This document shows, in pieces, positions 24,752 through 33,195 of a stretch of DNA of 64,000 nt (position 1 is its first letter; every line of letters begins with the position of its first letter). This DNA is from Pollutiaquabacter sp046052345 (GTDB lineage: Bacteria > Bacteroidota > Bacteroidia > AKYH767-A > 2013-40CM-41-45): positions 4,325-68,324 of the forward strand of contig JBJOMN010000054.1 of assembly GCA_046052345.1 (NCBI GenBank). The letters run 5' to 3'. The notes under the pieces are model-generated. The model did not search any database. It was not told where the DNA came from and worked only from the letters and a program-made list of their open reading frames with translations. The position numbers and the translations under genes were made by a program.

Positions 24752-25069
24752 ATGCTGAAATTGAATCAATCCACATTCGACAAATTGGAGGAATTGCTGA
24801 TTCTGGCCGGATACAAGGTCCGTACCGAAAAAGGCAACTTCAAATCCGGCAGCTGCATCATCGAGCAATCCAAGTTGATTGTCGTGAACAAATATTCCCC
24901 GGTTGAGACCAAGGTCACCTTCCTCATGGATGCCATCCGCGTTCTCGATCTGGATACTTCCCTTTTCGACGAACGTTTCACAAAACTCCTTAGCGACGTC
25001 CGGCAGATGGCTCCGATTTCCGAGGAACTGCCCCTGACTGAAGTCGTCCCGGCGGAGTCCGCTTCCTGA
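24752..25069 (+). CDS. Small conserved-looking protein of unknown function
   Basis: From the ATG at 24752 this is a 105-residue soluble protein. Its first half is an alpha/beta stretch (LNQSTFDKLEELLILAGYKV, then KGNFKSGSCIIEQSKLIVVNKY). Its second half is helical (TFLMDAIRVLDLD, RFTKLLSDVRQM), with an acidic tail. I do not recognise a family. A -7 box just before this ATG argues against the longer start at 24692. It is followed after 7 bp by an MBL-fold hydrolase, so the two are co-transcribed. There is no signal peptide or membrane segment. Confidence 0.65.
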   Translation: MLKLNQSTFDKLEELLILAGYKVRTEKGNFKSGSCIIEQSKLIVVNKYSPVETKVTFLMDAIRVLDLDTSLFDERFTKLLSDVRQMAPISEELPLTEVVPAESAS

Positions 25070-25076
25070 AAAGTTC

Positions 25077-25838
25077 ATGCGCCTCACCTTCCTCGGTACC
25101 GGAACGTCCCAGGGAGTTCCAATGATCGGATGCGACTGCGAAGTCTGCACCTCCGCCGATCCGCGCGATCAGCGGTTGCGTACCGCGGCGATGGTTTCGA
25201 CCGATAGTACCTGCATCGTCATCGATTCAGGTCCCGATTTCCGACAGCAGTTGCTTCGTGAAAAGGTGAAGCGGCTGGATGCGGTAGTATTCACCCACGA
25301 ACACAAGGACCATATCGCCGGATTGGACGACGTTAGGGCGTTCAATTTCTTCACCGGGAAACCGATGAAGGTGTTTGCCACCGAGCGCGTGCAGTCGGCA
25401 CTTCGACGGGAATATGCCTATATCTTCTCCAACGATACTTATCCGGGCATTCCGCGTATCGATCTCAACACTATTCACGGCGTTCCTTTCTCCGTCGGAG
25501 ACCTCACGCTTCAGCCGATAGAAGTGTTGCACCTGAACATGCCGGTCCTCGGTTACCGGATCGGTGACCTTTGCTATATCACCGATGCGAACCGCATTCC
25601 GGATTCCTCTGCAGCGCTGATTCACGGCTGCAAAGTCCTTGTGCTGAATGCGCTCCGGAAGGAAAAGCATGTTTCTCATTTCAACCTCGAGGAGGCATTG
25701 GCCCTGGTCAGGGAGTTCAAGCCCGAGCGGGCCTATTTCACGCATATTTCGCACCAGTTGGGCTTGCATGCAGCGTTGGAAAGAGAGCTGCCCGAGGGTG
25801 TCCGGTGCGCCTATGACGGTTTGACCATAACCATCTGA
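25077..25838 (+). CDS. MBL-fold metallo-hydrolase (PhnP-like)
   Basis: This 253-residue protein opens with MRLTFLGTGTSQGVPMIGC and has a Cys cluster (C19, C21, C24), followed by the metal site THEHKDH (H74, H76, D78, H79). LRKEKHVSHF and TFITHIS-like segments complete the fold. It resembles PhnP-type phosphodiesterases and related MBL proteins (COG1235). The cytoplasmic substrate may be a cyclic phosphate or nucleotide, but this cannot be settled here. It shares an operon with the small unknown gene. Confidence 0.85.
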   Translation: MRLTFLGTGTSQGVPMIGCDCEVCTSADPRDQRLRTAAMVSTDSTCIVIDSGPDFRQQLLREKVKRLDAVVFTHEHKDHIAGLDDVRAFNFFTGKPMKVFATERVQSALRREYAYIFSNDTYPGIPRIDLNTIHGVPFSVGDLTLQPIEVLHLNMPVLGYRIGDLCYITDANRIPDSSAALIHGCKVLVLNALRKEKHVSHFNLEEALALVREFKPERAYFTHISHQLGLHAALERELPEGVRCAYDGLTITI

Positions 25839-25856
25839 TTTTCCGCTTTTTTTTAC

Positions 25857-25864
25857 TAAATTTG
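25857..25864 (+). promoter_or_regulatory. -7 element of ffh-folD-queE
   Basis: TAAATTTG matches TAnnTTTG, 51 bp before the ffh ATG, preceded by a T-rich stretch. A short inverted repeat follows in the leader (CAGACCGATTTTC...GAAATCGGCTG), which could form a small hairpin in the 5' UTR. Confidence 0.5.
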
Positions 25865-25915
25865 CAGTAAACAGACCGATTTTCAGTTGAAATCGGCTGT
25901 TTATCGGAAAATACC

Positions 25916-27250
25916 ATGTTCGAAAGTTTAAGTGATAAGCTGGAGAGGGCTTTTAAAGTCCTTAAAGGGGAAGGTCGCGTTACTGAAATCAATGTAGCGG
26001 AGACCTTGAAAGAGGTCCGCAAGGCCCTGCTCGATGCCGATGTCAATTACAAGGTAGCCAAGCAGTTCACAGATACCGTCAAAGAGAAGGCGTTGGGTCA
26101 GAACGTACTGACCGCCGTTTCGCCCGGACAGTTACTCATCAAGATCGCCCACGATGAGCTGAAACAGCTCATGGGCGGTGAGAAGGTCGAGGTGAACCTG
26201 ACCGGTTCACCGACCGTGATCCTCATGTCCGGCCTTCAGGGTTCAGGTAAGACCACCCTTTCGGGAAAGCTCGCGAACTTTCTCAAGTCGAAGAAGCAAA
26301 AGCATCCGCTGCTCGTGGCCTGCGACGTTTACCGGCCTGCTGCCGCCGACCAGCTGAAAGTATTGGGTGAGCAGATAGACGTTCCGGTCTTTTCGGATCC
26401 CGGCAATACGGATCCCGTAGCTATCGCTAAAAAAGGTATCGCCTTCGCCAAGGAGAACAACCGCAACGTCGTCATCGTCGATACCGCCGGCCGCCTCGCC
26501 GTAGACGAACAGATGATGGACGAGATCGAAGCGTTGAAGAAGGCCATCAGCCCGCAGGAGATCCTTTTCGTCGTGGATTCCATGACGGGACAGGATGCAG
26601 TGAATACAGCAAAGGCTTTCAACGACCGCCTTGATTTCGACGGGGTCGTCCTCACCAAGCTGGACGGTGATACACGCGGCGGTGCCGCACTTTCGATTAA
26701 ATCCGTCGTCAACAAACCGATCAAGTTCGTCGGTACCGGCGAGAAACCGGATGCGCTGGACATCTTCTATCCGGAGCGGATGGCCGACCGGATCCTCGGT
26801 ATGGGCGACATCGTCTCCCTGGTCGAAAAGGCACAAGAGCAGTTTGACGAAGCCGAAGCCGCCCGGTTGCAGAAGAAAATCGCCAAGAACCAGTTCAATC
26901 TGGAGGATTTCTACGGACAATTGCAGCAGATCAAGAAGATGGGTAACATGAAGGACCTGCTGGGAATGATACCCGGAGTCGGCAAGGCGATCCGCGATGT
27001 GGACATCAGCAACGACTCCTTCAAACAGATAGAGGCCATCATCCAGTCAATGACCCTTGAGGAACGCCAACAGCCCGGCATCCTTTCGGGCAGCCGGAGA
27101 ACCAGGATTGCGAAGGGAAGCGGCACTACCGTGCAGGATGTCAACCGACTGCTGAAGCAGTTCGAGGACATGCGGAAGATGATGAAGATGATGTCTAACA
27201 AGGACCAGGCTGCCAAACTCATGCGAAACATGCCCGGAATGCGGCGTTGA
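25916..27250 (+). CDS. ffh: Signal recognition particle protein
   Basis: This 444-residue protein is full length. The N domain (1-95) is followed by the G domain with P-loop GLQGSGKTT (106-114), DVYRPAAADQL, DTAGRLAVDE and TKLDGDTRGGA. The Met-rich M domain (about 300-440) contains GMIPGV and SRRTRIAKGSG and ends KLMRNMPGMRR. Ffh binds signal peptides and the SRP RNA and delivers ribosomes to FtsY. The SRP RNA gene itself is also in this window, at its right edge. The gene is followed by folD after 11 bp. Confidence 0.98.
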   Translation: MFESLSDKLERAFKVLKGEGRVTEINVAETLKEVRKALLDADVNYKVAKQFTDTVKEKALGQNVLTAVSPGQLLIKIAHDELKQLMGGEKVEVNLTGSPTVILMSGLQGSGKTTLSGKLANFLKSKKQKHPLLVACDVYRPAAADQLKVLGEQIDVPVFSDPGNTDPVAIAKKGIAFAKENNRNVVIVDTAGRLAVDEQMMDEIEALKKAISPQEILFVVDSMTGQDAVNTAKAFNDRLDFDGVVLTKLDGDTRGGAALSIKSVVNKPIKFVGTGEKPDALDIFYPERMADRILGMGDIVSLVEKAQEQFDEAEAARLQKKIAKNQFNLEDFYGQLQQIKKMGNMKDLLGMIPGVGKAIRDVDISNDSFKQIEAIIQSMTLEERQQPGILSGSRRTRIAKGSGTTVQDVNRLLKQFEDMRKMMKMMSNKDQAAKLMRNMPGMRR

Positions 27251-27261
27251 TACAGGACACC

Positions 27262-28164
27262 ATGGAAACACTCACCTCGTACAGGCTGCTGGACGGCAAA
27301 ATCATCTCCGCAAGGATCAGGGAAGGGATTGCCGAAGCCGTGCGGGGAATGTTGGAAGAGGGTAAACGTGCCCCGCATCTGTGCGCGGTACTGGTAGGCT
27401 CCGACGGAGCCTCCGAAACCTATGTAGCCTCCAAGATCAAGAACTGCAAAGAGGTGGGATTCGGATCTTCCTTGGTGCGGTATCCGGCTTCGGTTAGTCA
27501 GGAGGAACTCCTTGAAAAAATACGCGAACTGAATGAGGATCCGTCCATAGACGGGATTTTAGTCCAGCTGCCGCTCCCCGGGCACATCAACGTGCACAAA
27601 GTGACGGAGACCATTTCTCCGGACAAGGATGTGGACGGATTCCATCCTGTCAACCAGGGGCGGATGGTGCAGAACCTGCCTTGTTTCCTTCCTGCCACTC
27701 CGCTGGGTGTCCTGCTGATGCTTGAAAATGCGGGCATCAAGACCTCGGGCAAGCATTGTGTCGTCATCGGAAGGAGCAACATCGTGGGCAAGCCCATGAG
27801 CATACTCATGGCCCAGAACGCCGAGCCGGGAAACGCGACCGTCACACTTTGTCACAGTAAGACCAAGGACCTTGCTGCCATTACGCGTACGGCCGACATC
27901 CTCATTGCTGCCATGGGAAAGCCACGTTTCATCAAGGCGGACATGGTGAAGCCGGGTGCGGTCGTCATCGATGTAGGTATCGCCCGCATCGAGGATCCCG
28001 CGACCAAGTCGGGATACCGTATCGTAGGAGATGTCGATTTCGACGAAGTCGCCCCGAAATGCAGCTACATTTCTCCGGTACCCGGCGGTGTCGGTCTGAT
28101 GACCATCGCCGGCCTTCTGATGAATACCCTTCGGGCCGCCCGAAAAGATATCCGTTTCTTCTGA
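27262..28164 (+). CDS. folD: Methylenetetrahydrofolate dehydrogenase / cyclohydrolase
   Basis: From the ATG at 27262 this is a 300-residue protein, the usual size. The catalytic region YVASKIKNCKEVG with its active Lys, the QLPLPGH motif, PDKDVDGFHP, PATPLGVL, the NADP-binding GRSNIVGKPM and the closing PVPGGVGLMTIA are all present. FolD interconverts methylene- and formyl-tetrahydrofolate in one-carbon metabolism. An in-frame TTG at 27247 overlapping the ffh stop is a possible but less likely start. Confidence 0.97.
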   Translation: METLTSYRLLDGKIISARIREGIAEAVRGMLEEGKRAPHLCAVLVGSDGASETYVASKIKNCKEVGFGSSLVRYPASVSQEELLEKIRELNEDPSIDGILVQLPLPGHINVHKVTETISPDKDVDGFHPVNQGRMVQNLPCFLPATPLGVLLMLENAGIKTSGKHCVVIGRSNIVGKPMSILMAQNAEPGNATVTLCHSKTKDLAAITRTADILIAAMGKPRFIKADMVKPGAVVIDVGIARIEDPATKSGYRIVGDVDFDEVAPKCSYISPVPGGVGLMTIAGLLMNTLRAARKDIRFF

Positions 28165-28169
28165 GCGTC

Positions 28170-28778
28170 ATGTCCCGCGAGACCACCTACCCGCTGATGG
28201 AGCACTTCTTCACGTTGCAAGGGGAAGGGTTTAATACAGGAAAGTCGGCTTACTTCCTTCGCCTCGGCGGGTGTGATGTGGGTTGCGTCTGGTGCGATGT
28301 GAAAGATTCGTGGGACGCTGCCGTACATCCTCGTACCGCTGTCTCTTCCATGGTAGACCATGTCATCCTTGCAGGTGCGACTCGTGTCGTCGTCACCGGC
28401 GGGGAACCCTGCATGTACGATCTGGCTCCTTTGACCGATGCACTGCATGGAGCAGGGGTCGAGTGTTATCTGGAGACATCCGGAGCTTATCCCGTCACGG
28501 GAACATGGGACTGGGTGTGTGTGTCTCCCAAGAAATTCAAGGGGCCGTTGGAATCCTCCCTGCAGCGTGCCGATGAACTGAAAGTGGTGATATACAATCG
28601 CCACGATTTTTCCTGGGCGGAGGAACATGCACGCTCCGTGCGCTCGGACTGCCGGCTATACCTTCAGCCGGAATATTCTGTTTTCGACAAGGTTGTTCCG
28701 CTGATGGTCGATTATGTGAAGGCGCATCCGGCCTGGTCAATCTCCATCCAGACGCATAAGGTGATGGGGGTGGAGTGA
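28170..28778 (+). CDS. queE: 7-carboxy-7-deazaguanine synthase
   Basis: This 202-residue radical SAM enzyme starts 5 bp after folD. The substrate-side FTLQGEGFNTGKSAYFLRL is followed by the cluster motif CDVGCVWC (C35, C39, C42; the usual Cx3Cx2C). VVTGGEPCMYDLAPL and YLETSGAYP follow. QueE converts carboxy-tetrahydropterin to the 7-deazaguanine core of queuosine; other que genes are not in this window. The last codons overlap the first unit of a 7-bp repeat array. Confidence 0.92.
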   Translation: MSRETTYPLMEHFFTLQGEGFNTGKSAYFLRLGGCDVGCVWCDVKDSWDAAVHPRTAVSSMVDHVILAGATRVVVTGGEPCMYDLAPLTDALHGAGVECYLETSGAYPVTGTWDWVCVSPKKFKGPLESSLQRADELKVVIYNRHDFSWAEEHARSVRSDCRLYLQPEYSVFDKVVPLMVDYVKAHPAWSISIQTHKVMGVE

Positions 28779-28800
28779 AGAGTTACGAGTTGCGAGCTGC
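28773..28800 (+). repeat. Degenerate tandem heptamer array
   Basis: Four consecutive 7-mers read GAGTGAA, GAGTTAC, GAGTTGC, GAGCTGC. The first includes the queE stop codon. The pattern is related to heptamers at 51619-51646 and 51818-51852. No gene lies in 28779-28944 apart from this array and the promoter of the next gene. Confidence 0.6.
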
Positions 28801-28910
28801 GAAACCGGAGCTTGAGTAATCGCAACCCGCCACCCTCACTCCGCATCCCGAATCAAGGCCTGCTGTGCGTAATTATACCTTGGCCGTCCTTTTAGCGCCT
28901 GTTTTGGCCT

Positions 28911-28918
28911 TATTTTTG
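28911..28918 (+). promoter_or_regulatory. -7 element of the OmpA-family gene
   Basis: TATTTTTG matches the consensus, 26 bp before the ATG at 28945. Confidence 0.5.
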
Positions 28919-28944
28919 GAAGGAATCCTTTGAAATCCTCAGCG

Positions 28945-30912
28945 ATGAACATGCTGCGCACCTTCTTTTTCCTATCGATACTTTCTCTTCTTTCCGGAAC
29001 TGCTGTGGCACAGAAAAAGTACAGCACTTCCGATGAAAGGGCCATACGTTTCTTCCAGTCCGCATTGAGCAATTACAATGCTCGGCAGGACGAAAAAGCC
29101 CTCTCCGCCATCGAGGAGGCCCTGCAGGCGGATCCGGCATTCATCGAGCCGATGCTGCTTCGTGCGAACATCTACTCGGATCAGCGCAAGACTTCCAAAG
29201 CGATCGATTCCTACCGTCAGGCCATCGCGGTGAATCCGGATTTCTTTCCCAACACTTTTTATTCCCTGGGGAAGCTGGAGTTCCTGACACGACAGTACGA
29301 TTCCGCGGAGGTTCACCTGAACCGGTTTCTGTCTTATCCCTCGACCACCGAGTCGTTCCGTACGAATGCAAAAAGGCTTTCCGCCAGTTGCTCTTTTGCC
29401 AGGGAGTCCATGAAACATCCGGTCCGATTCGATCCCAAAAACATGGGACATGCCATCAATTCCACCGCCCAGGAGTATTTTCCGGCCATTACGGGCGATG
29501 GCAATACGTTTCTCTTCACAAGAAGGATAAAGAAGTCCGATGCGAACGGGAAAATATCGGATCAGGAGGATTTCTATGTCAGCCGTAAAAACAACGGTGC
29601 ATGGGCCGACGCGGTCGCTGTGGAGGAGATCAATACCCCCGGCAACGAAGGGGCTCCGACGCTTTCCGCCGACGGGCAATACCTTTTCTTCACGGCGTGC
29701 GAAGAGCTTTACAACGACATAGAGGCACGTTCCACCAAAGGCAGCTGTGACCTGTTCATCGCAAAGAAGGTAGGCGACAAGTTCAACAATCCCCGGAACC
29801 TGGAAGAACCTGTAAACTCCGGTGCATGGGAGAGTCAGCCTTCATTCTCCTCCGATGGCCGCACGCTCTATTTCGTGCGTGCTGTGAAAGGTGCCGACGG
29901 CAAGAAGCAACGCGATATCTTCGTCACGCACATCGACGACCGTTCCAGCTGGAGTAATCCTGAGCCGCTGAGCAGCAAGATCAACACGCCTTACGACGAG
30001 CTCTCCGTCTTCATTCATCCGGACGACCAGACGCTCTATTTTTCCTCGGACGGACATCCCGGCATGGGCGGTCAGGACATCTTCATGAGCCGTCGTACGC
30101 CCACCGGAGAATGGGGAGAGCCGGTGAACCTCGGTTTTCCCATCAATTCCTCCGACGATGAGAATTCCCTGCTCGTAAGCCCTGATGGCACTATCGGCTA
30201 TTTCGCCTCCGACCGGGAGGGCGGTTTCGGCGGATTGGACCTGTATCAGTTCGAGCTGGACGATGCCCTGCGTCCCAGGATCGTCACTTACATGAAAGGA
30301 AAGGTCTACGATGCGGAAACGCGCAAGCCGCTGGGGGCTTCGTTCGAACTTATCGACCTGGATACCAAACGCCCCGTGGTGACGTCAACCTCGAATCCCG
30401 GCAACGGTGAATTCATCGTCTGTCTGCCAACCGGTAAACGCTACGCCCTGAACGTTTCCCGCGACGGGTATCTGTTCTTCTCGGAGAATTTCGAGCTGAA
30501 GGACTCTAAAATCGCCGGAGATCCGTATTTGCGTGATGTGCCGATGAAACCCATCAAGGTCGGTGAAGCGGTGGTCCTGAAGAACATCTTTTTCGATTTC
30601 AACAAAGCCGATCTCAAGGAGGAGTCGAAAGTCGAGCTCAACAAGATGGTGGCCTTCCTGAATAAGAACCCGAAGCTGAACGTAGAGATCGGAGGGCATA
30701 CCGACAATGTCGGCGGCAAAGCGTATAATCAAGGACTTTCCGAACGGAGGGCCCGGTCAGTGATGGATTACCTTATATCCGGGGGAATCGCATCCGGAAG
30801 ATTGAGCTCGAAAGGTTACGGAGACAATATTCCCGTAGCGGATAACGCAACGGAATCAGGTCGTGCCCAGAACCGTCGCACGGAATTCAAGATCGTGTCG
30901 ATCAGTCAGTGA
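28945..30912 (+). CDS. OmpA-family protein with TPR, PD40 propeller and carboxypeptidase-like domain (PorE-like architecture)
   Basis: From the ATG at 28945 this is a 655-residue exported protein with a signal peptide (cleavage near AVAQ). TPR repeats fill about 30-150 (ALSAIEEALQADPAFIEP). A PD40 beta-propeller runs to about 445 (FPAITGDGNTFLFTRR, LSADGQYLFFTA, HPDDQTLYFSSDGH). A carboxypeptidase regulatory-like domain follows (GKVYDAETRKPLGASFEL). An OmpA-type peptidoglycan-binding domain closes it (FFDFNKADLKEES, GHTDNVG, NRRTEFKI). This order matches PorE of the type IX secretion system, but many Bacteroidota paralogues share it. Unlike PorE it lacks a lipobox. It ends 7 bp inside the convergent T9SS cargo gene. 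Confidence 0.85.
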   Translation: MNMLRTFFFLSILSLLSGTAVAQKKYSTSDERAIRFFQSALSNYNARQDEKALSAIEEALQADPAFIEPMLLRANIYSDQRKTSKAIDSYRQAIAVNPDFFPNTFYSLGKLEFLTRQYDSAEVHLNRFLSYPSTTESFRTNAKRLSASCSFARESMKHPVRFDPKNMGHAINSTAQEYFPAITGDGNTFLFTRRIKKSDANGKISDQEDFYVSRKNNGAWADAVAVEEINTPGNEGAPTLSADGQYLFFTACEELYNDIEARSTKGSCDLFIAKKVGDKFNNPRNLEEPVNSGAWESQPSFSSDGRTLYFVRAVKGADGKKQRDIFVTHIDDRSSWSNPEPLSSKINTPYDELSVFIHPDDQTLYFSSDGHPGMGGQDIFMSRRTPTGEWGEPVNLGFPINSSDDENSLLVSPDGTIGYFASDREGGFGGLDLYQFELDDALRPRIVTYMKGKVYDAETRKPLGASFELIDLDTKRPVVTSTSNPGNGEFIVCLPTGKRYALNVSRDGYLFFSENFELKDSKIAGDPYLRDVPMKPIKVGEAVVLKNIFFDFNKADLKEESKVELNKMVAFLNKNPKLNVEIGGHTDNVGGKAYNQGLSERRARSVMDYLISGGIASGRLSSKGYGDNIPVADNATESGRAQNRRTEFKIVSISQ

Positions 30913-32369
30913 TCCGCATGCAGGATCATCATATTCCTTGTCGACTGACTGCCTCCGTTTCCTGTTACGAACAGCCGGTAAAGTCCGCTCGGCAGGCTCT
31001 TCACGGAAATCGTACTCTGCTCCCCGTTCACATGTTCGCGATATACGGTGCGTCCGTCGGTGGATACGAGAATGAGTTCCATTCCTTTCTCCTTCGCCCT
31101 TCCTTCCGGAAGTTCGACCCGCAGCAGATCGTCGGATGGGTTGGGAAAGGCGATAACGGAGGAGGTCAGGTCGCTTTCTTCCACACTGATCACGAAAGAC
31201 CTTGTGACGGAGCAATCGGTTGCATCGGTCCGGACCAGTAGCATGGTTTGTATGCCCACCGGAGAGAAGTCCGTTGTTCCGCCTACCAGGAAAATCCCGT
31301 TTCCTTCATATTCACCATGAAAGGCGATTTCGTTTTCGGAGGTTCCTATCGTACACCCTTGGATGAACGCGCCGTCCGACTTGAACCTATTGATGACAAA
31401 GTCAGTTCCGCCTTCGCCTGAACTTGCAGTCAAACCGCATGCGTAGATGGTGTCATTACGCAGAAAGAGGTCATTATAACCTTCTGCACCGGCAACAGTG
31501 AACGCCTCCCGCCATAACAGCTGGCCGGAATCGGTCACTGCCCCGATCAGGAAGTCATAATCGGTACTTCCGGGGTCCAGTTTGTTACCGCAAAAGGCGA
31601 TGTTGCCGTTCGGCAGCGCCGCGATGCCGTGGATCTCCTCCTGCTCGGCCCCCAGTGAGGTATAGGTCCACTGCGTGTTCCACGGCGTAGTAGAGGTGTT
31701 AAAACGGTAAATGACCGCCTTCCTTTCAAGCGTGAGCGGATTTTCCGAATAGCCGCAGGCAAGAATATCGTCGTTATTGCATAAGGCTCCTTTCAGGAGC
31801 TGCAGGTTGTTTGACGAGGAAACGTAATTTGATGCAGCTACGTTTCCCTGTAAGTCAATCACCATCGACCAGCCGGTGGCCGTAGCCCCGTTATTGATGT
31901 AGGTCGAACCGGTCAGCAGTACGGTGTTGTCGGGAAGCAGCAAGGCGTCATTTAATCTGTCCCATCCCGTTCCTCCGTAAGTATGCGTCCAGAGGGTATC
32001 TCCGGAGGCCTTGAGACGAGTGACATAACCGTCGTAATCGTTGTTGGAGGAAAAGCTGTTCGAGTAGCCGGCAAGCAGCCAGCCGGAGTCGGGGAGCGCG
32101 ATGATGTCCGCAGCTACGTCTGCGCCGCTGCCACCCAAGGTCTTCACCCAAAGTGTGTTCCCGGCGCTATCAGTGCGTATGACAACCCATCCGGTCATGG
32201 CAGTTGAAGCGCCGGAGTAGGAGCCGAAAAGTGCATATCCTCCCTCAGGAGACACTGCGAAAGAGGGCAACGTGTTGAAGCTTCCCCAGCTATAGGTCCT
32301 GCGGAACAGTTGTCCGTTTGCGAAGGAAACGGATGAAAGGAAGAAAAGCAGGAGCAGCTTCTTTTTCAT
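30906..32369 (-). CDS. Secreted beta-rich protein with T9SS type A sorting domain
   Basis: This 487-residue protein has a signal peptide (residues 1-20, ending ANGQ). A body of repeated blades follows, with motifs such as WVKTLGGSGADVAADIIAL and TLWTHTYGGTGWD, resembling a beta-propeller of the kind seen in large secreted Bacteroidota proteins. The last 85 residues form a Por-type sorting domain: FPNPSDDLLRVELPEG, then ISVKSLPSGLYRLFV. The protein should be exported by the type IX system to the cell surface or medium. Its ATG overlaps the kdsA stop by 4 bp, so it is translated with KdsA. Function is otherwise unknown. Confidence 0.85.
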   Translation of the reverse strand: MKKKLLLLFFLSSVSFANGQLFRRTYSWGSFNTLPSFAVSPEGGYALFGSYSGASTAMTGWVVIRTDSAGNTLWVKTLGGSGADVAADIIALPDSGWLLAGYSNSFSSNNDYDGYVTRLKASGDTLWTHTYGGTGWDRLNDALLLPDNTVLLTGSTYINNGATATGWSMVIDLQGNVAASNYVSSSNNLQLLKGALCNNDDILACGYSENPLTLERKAVIYRFNTSTTPWNTQWTYTSLGAEQEEIHGIAALPNGNIAFCGNKLDPGSTDYDFLIGAVTDSGQLLWREAFTVAGAEGYNDLFLRNDTIYACGLTASSGEGGTDFVINRFKSDGAFIQGCTIGTSENEIAFHGEYEGNGIFLVGGTTDFSPVGIQTMLLVRTDATDCSVTRSFVISVEESDLTSSVIAFPNPSDDLLRVELPEGRAKEKGMELILVSTDGRTVYREHVNGEQSTISVKSLPSGLYRLFVTGNGGSQSTRNMMILHADH

Positions 32370-33193
32370 GACATTTGAAATTCGCGGACGGCTTCACGAA
32401 CGCGAAGCAGCCGTTCCAGCATGGCTTCCAGGTGGTCGAGATGGAGCATGTTGGCACCGTCCGACTTGGCGTTTTTCGGGTCCGGATGCGTTTCGACGAA
32501 AAGACCGTCGGCACCGACGGCGATAGCGGCTTTGGCGATCAGTTCAATGAGGTCGGGCCGGCCTCCCGTTACGCCGCTCGACTGGTTCGGTTGCTGCAAA
32601 GAATGGGTGATATCCATGATCACCGGAACATTGTTGGACCTCATGGCGGCAATCGAGCGGAAGTCTACGATCAAGTCCTGGTAGCCGAACATGGTGCCTC
32701 TTTCCGTGAGCAGGATGTTCTCGTTACCCGTGCCCCGGACTTTCTCCACCGCGAACTTCATGGCTTCTGCGGAAAGGAACTGTCCCTTTTTAATGTTTAC
32801 GGATTTACCTGTATTTCCCGCAGCCACCAGCAGATCCGTCTGCCGGCAAAGGAAGGCCGGGATCTGAAGCATGTCCGTGTAAGCCGCGGCTTCTTCCGCT
32901 TCGCTCGATTCGTGGATGTCGGTGACCACCGGTACTTCAAAGCGCTTTCGTACCTCTCCAAGGATCTTCAGTGCGGGATCGTCACCGATTCCGGTGAACG
33001 AATCGTTCCGGGTCCGGTTGGCTTTTCGGTAACTGGCCTTGAATACGTAGGGGATTTTCAGCCTGTCAGTGATCTCCCGGATACGCTCTGCGATACGGAA
33101 GGTCATTTCTTCACTTTCCACCACACAGGGTCCGGCCAGAAGAAAGAAACTACCTGAATCGGTGTTGCGGAGGTGGGGCAGGTTGGGCAGCAT
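32366..33193 (-). CDS. kdsA: 3-deoxy-8-phosphooctulonate synthase
   Basis: This 275-residue protein is the usual length for KdsA. Diagnostic segments are LLAGPCVVESEE near the N-terminus, YVFKASYRKANRTR, VVTDIHESSEAE, LQIPAFLCRQTDLL, NIKKGQFLS, LLTERGTMFGY and VIMDITHSLQQPN. The enzyme joins phosphoenolpyruvate and arabinose 5-phosphate to make Kdo-8-phosphate for LPS inner core. It starts 2 bp after the barrel-protein gene and overlaps the T9SS cargo gene. None of its usual partners (kdsB, kdsC, kdsD) is adjacent. Confidence 0.97.
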   Translation of the reverse strand: MLPNLPHLRNTDSGSFFLLAGPCVVESEEMTFRIAERIREITDRLKIPYVFKASYRKANRTRNDSFTGIGDDPALKILGEVRKRFEVPVVTDIHESSEAEEAAAYTDMLQIPAFLCRQTDLLVAAGNTGKSVNIKKGQFLSAEAMKFAVEKVRGTGNENILLTERGTMFGYQDLIVDFRSIAAMRSNNVPVIMDITHSLQQPNQSSGVTGGRPDLIELIAKAAIAVGADGLFVETHPDPKNAKSDGANMLHLDHLEAMLERLLRVREAVREFQMS

Positions 33194-33195
33194 GG

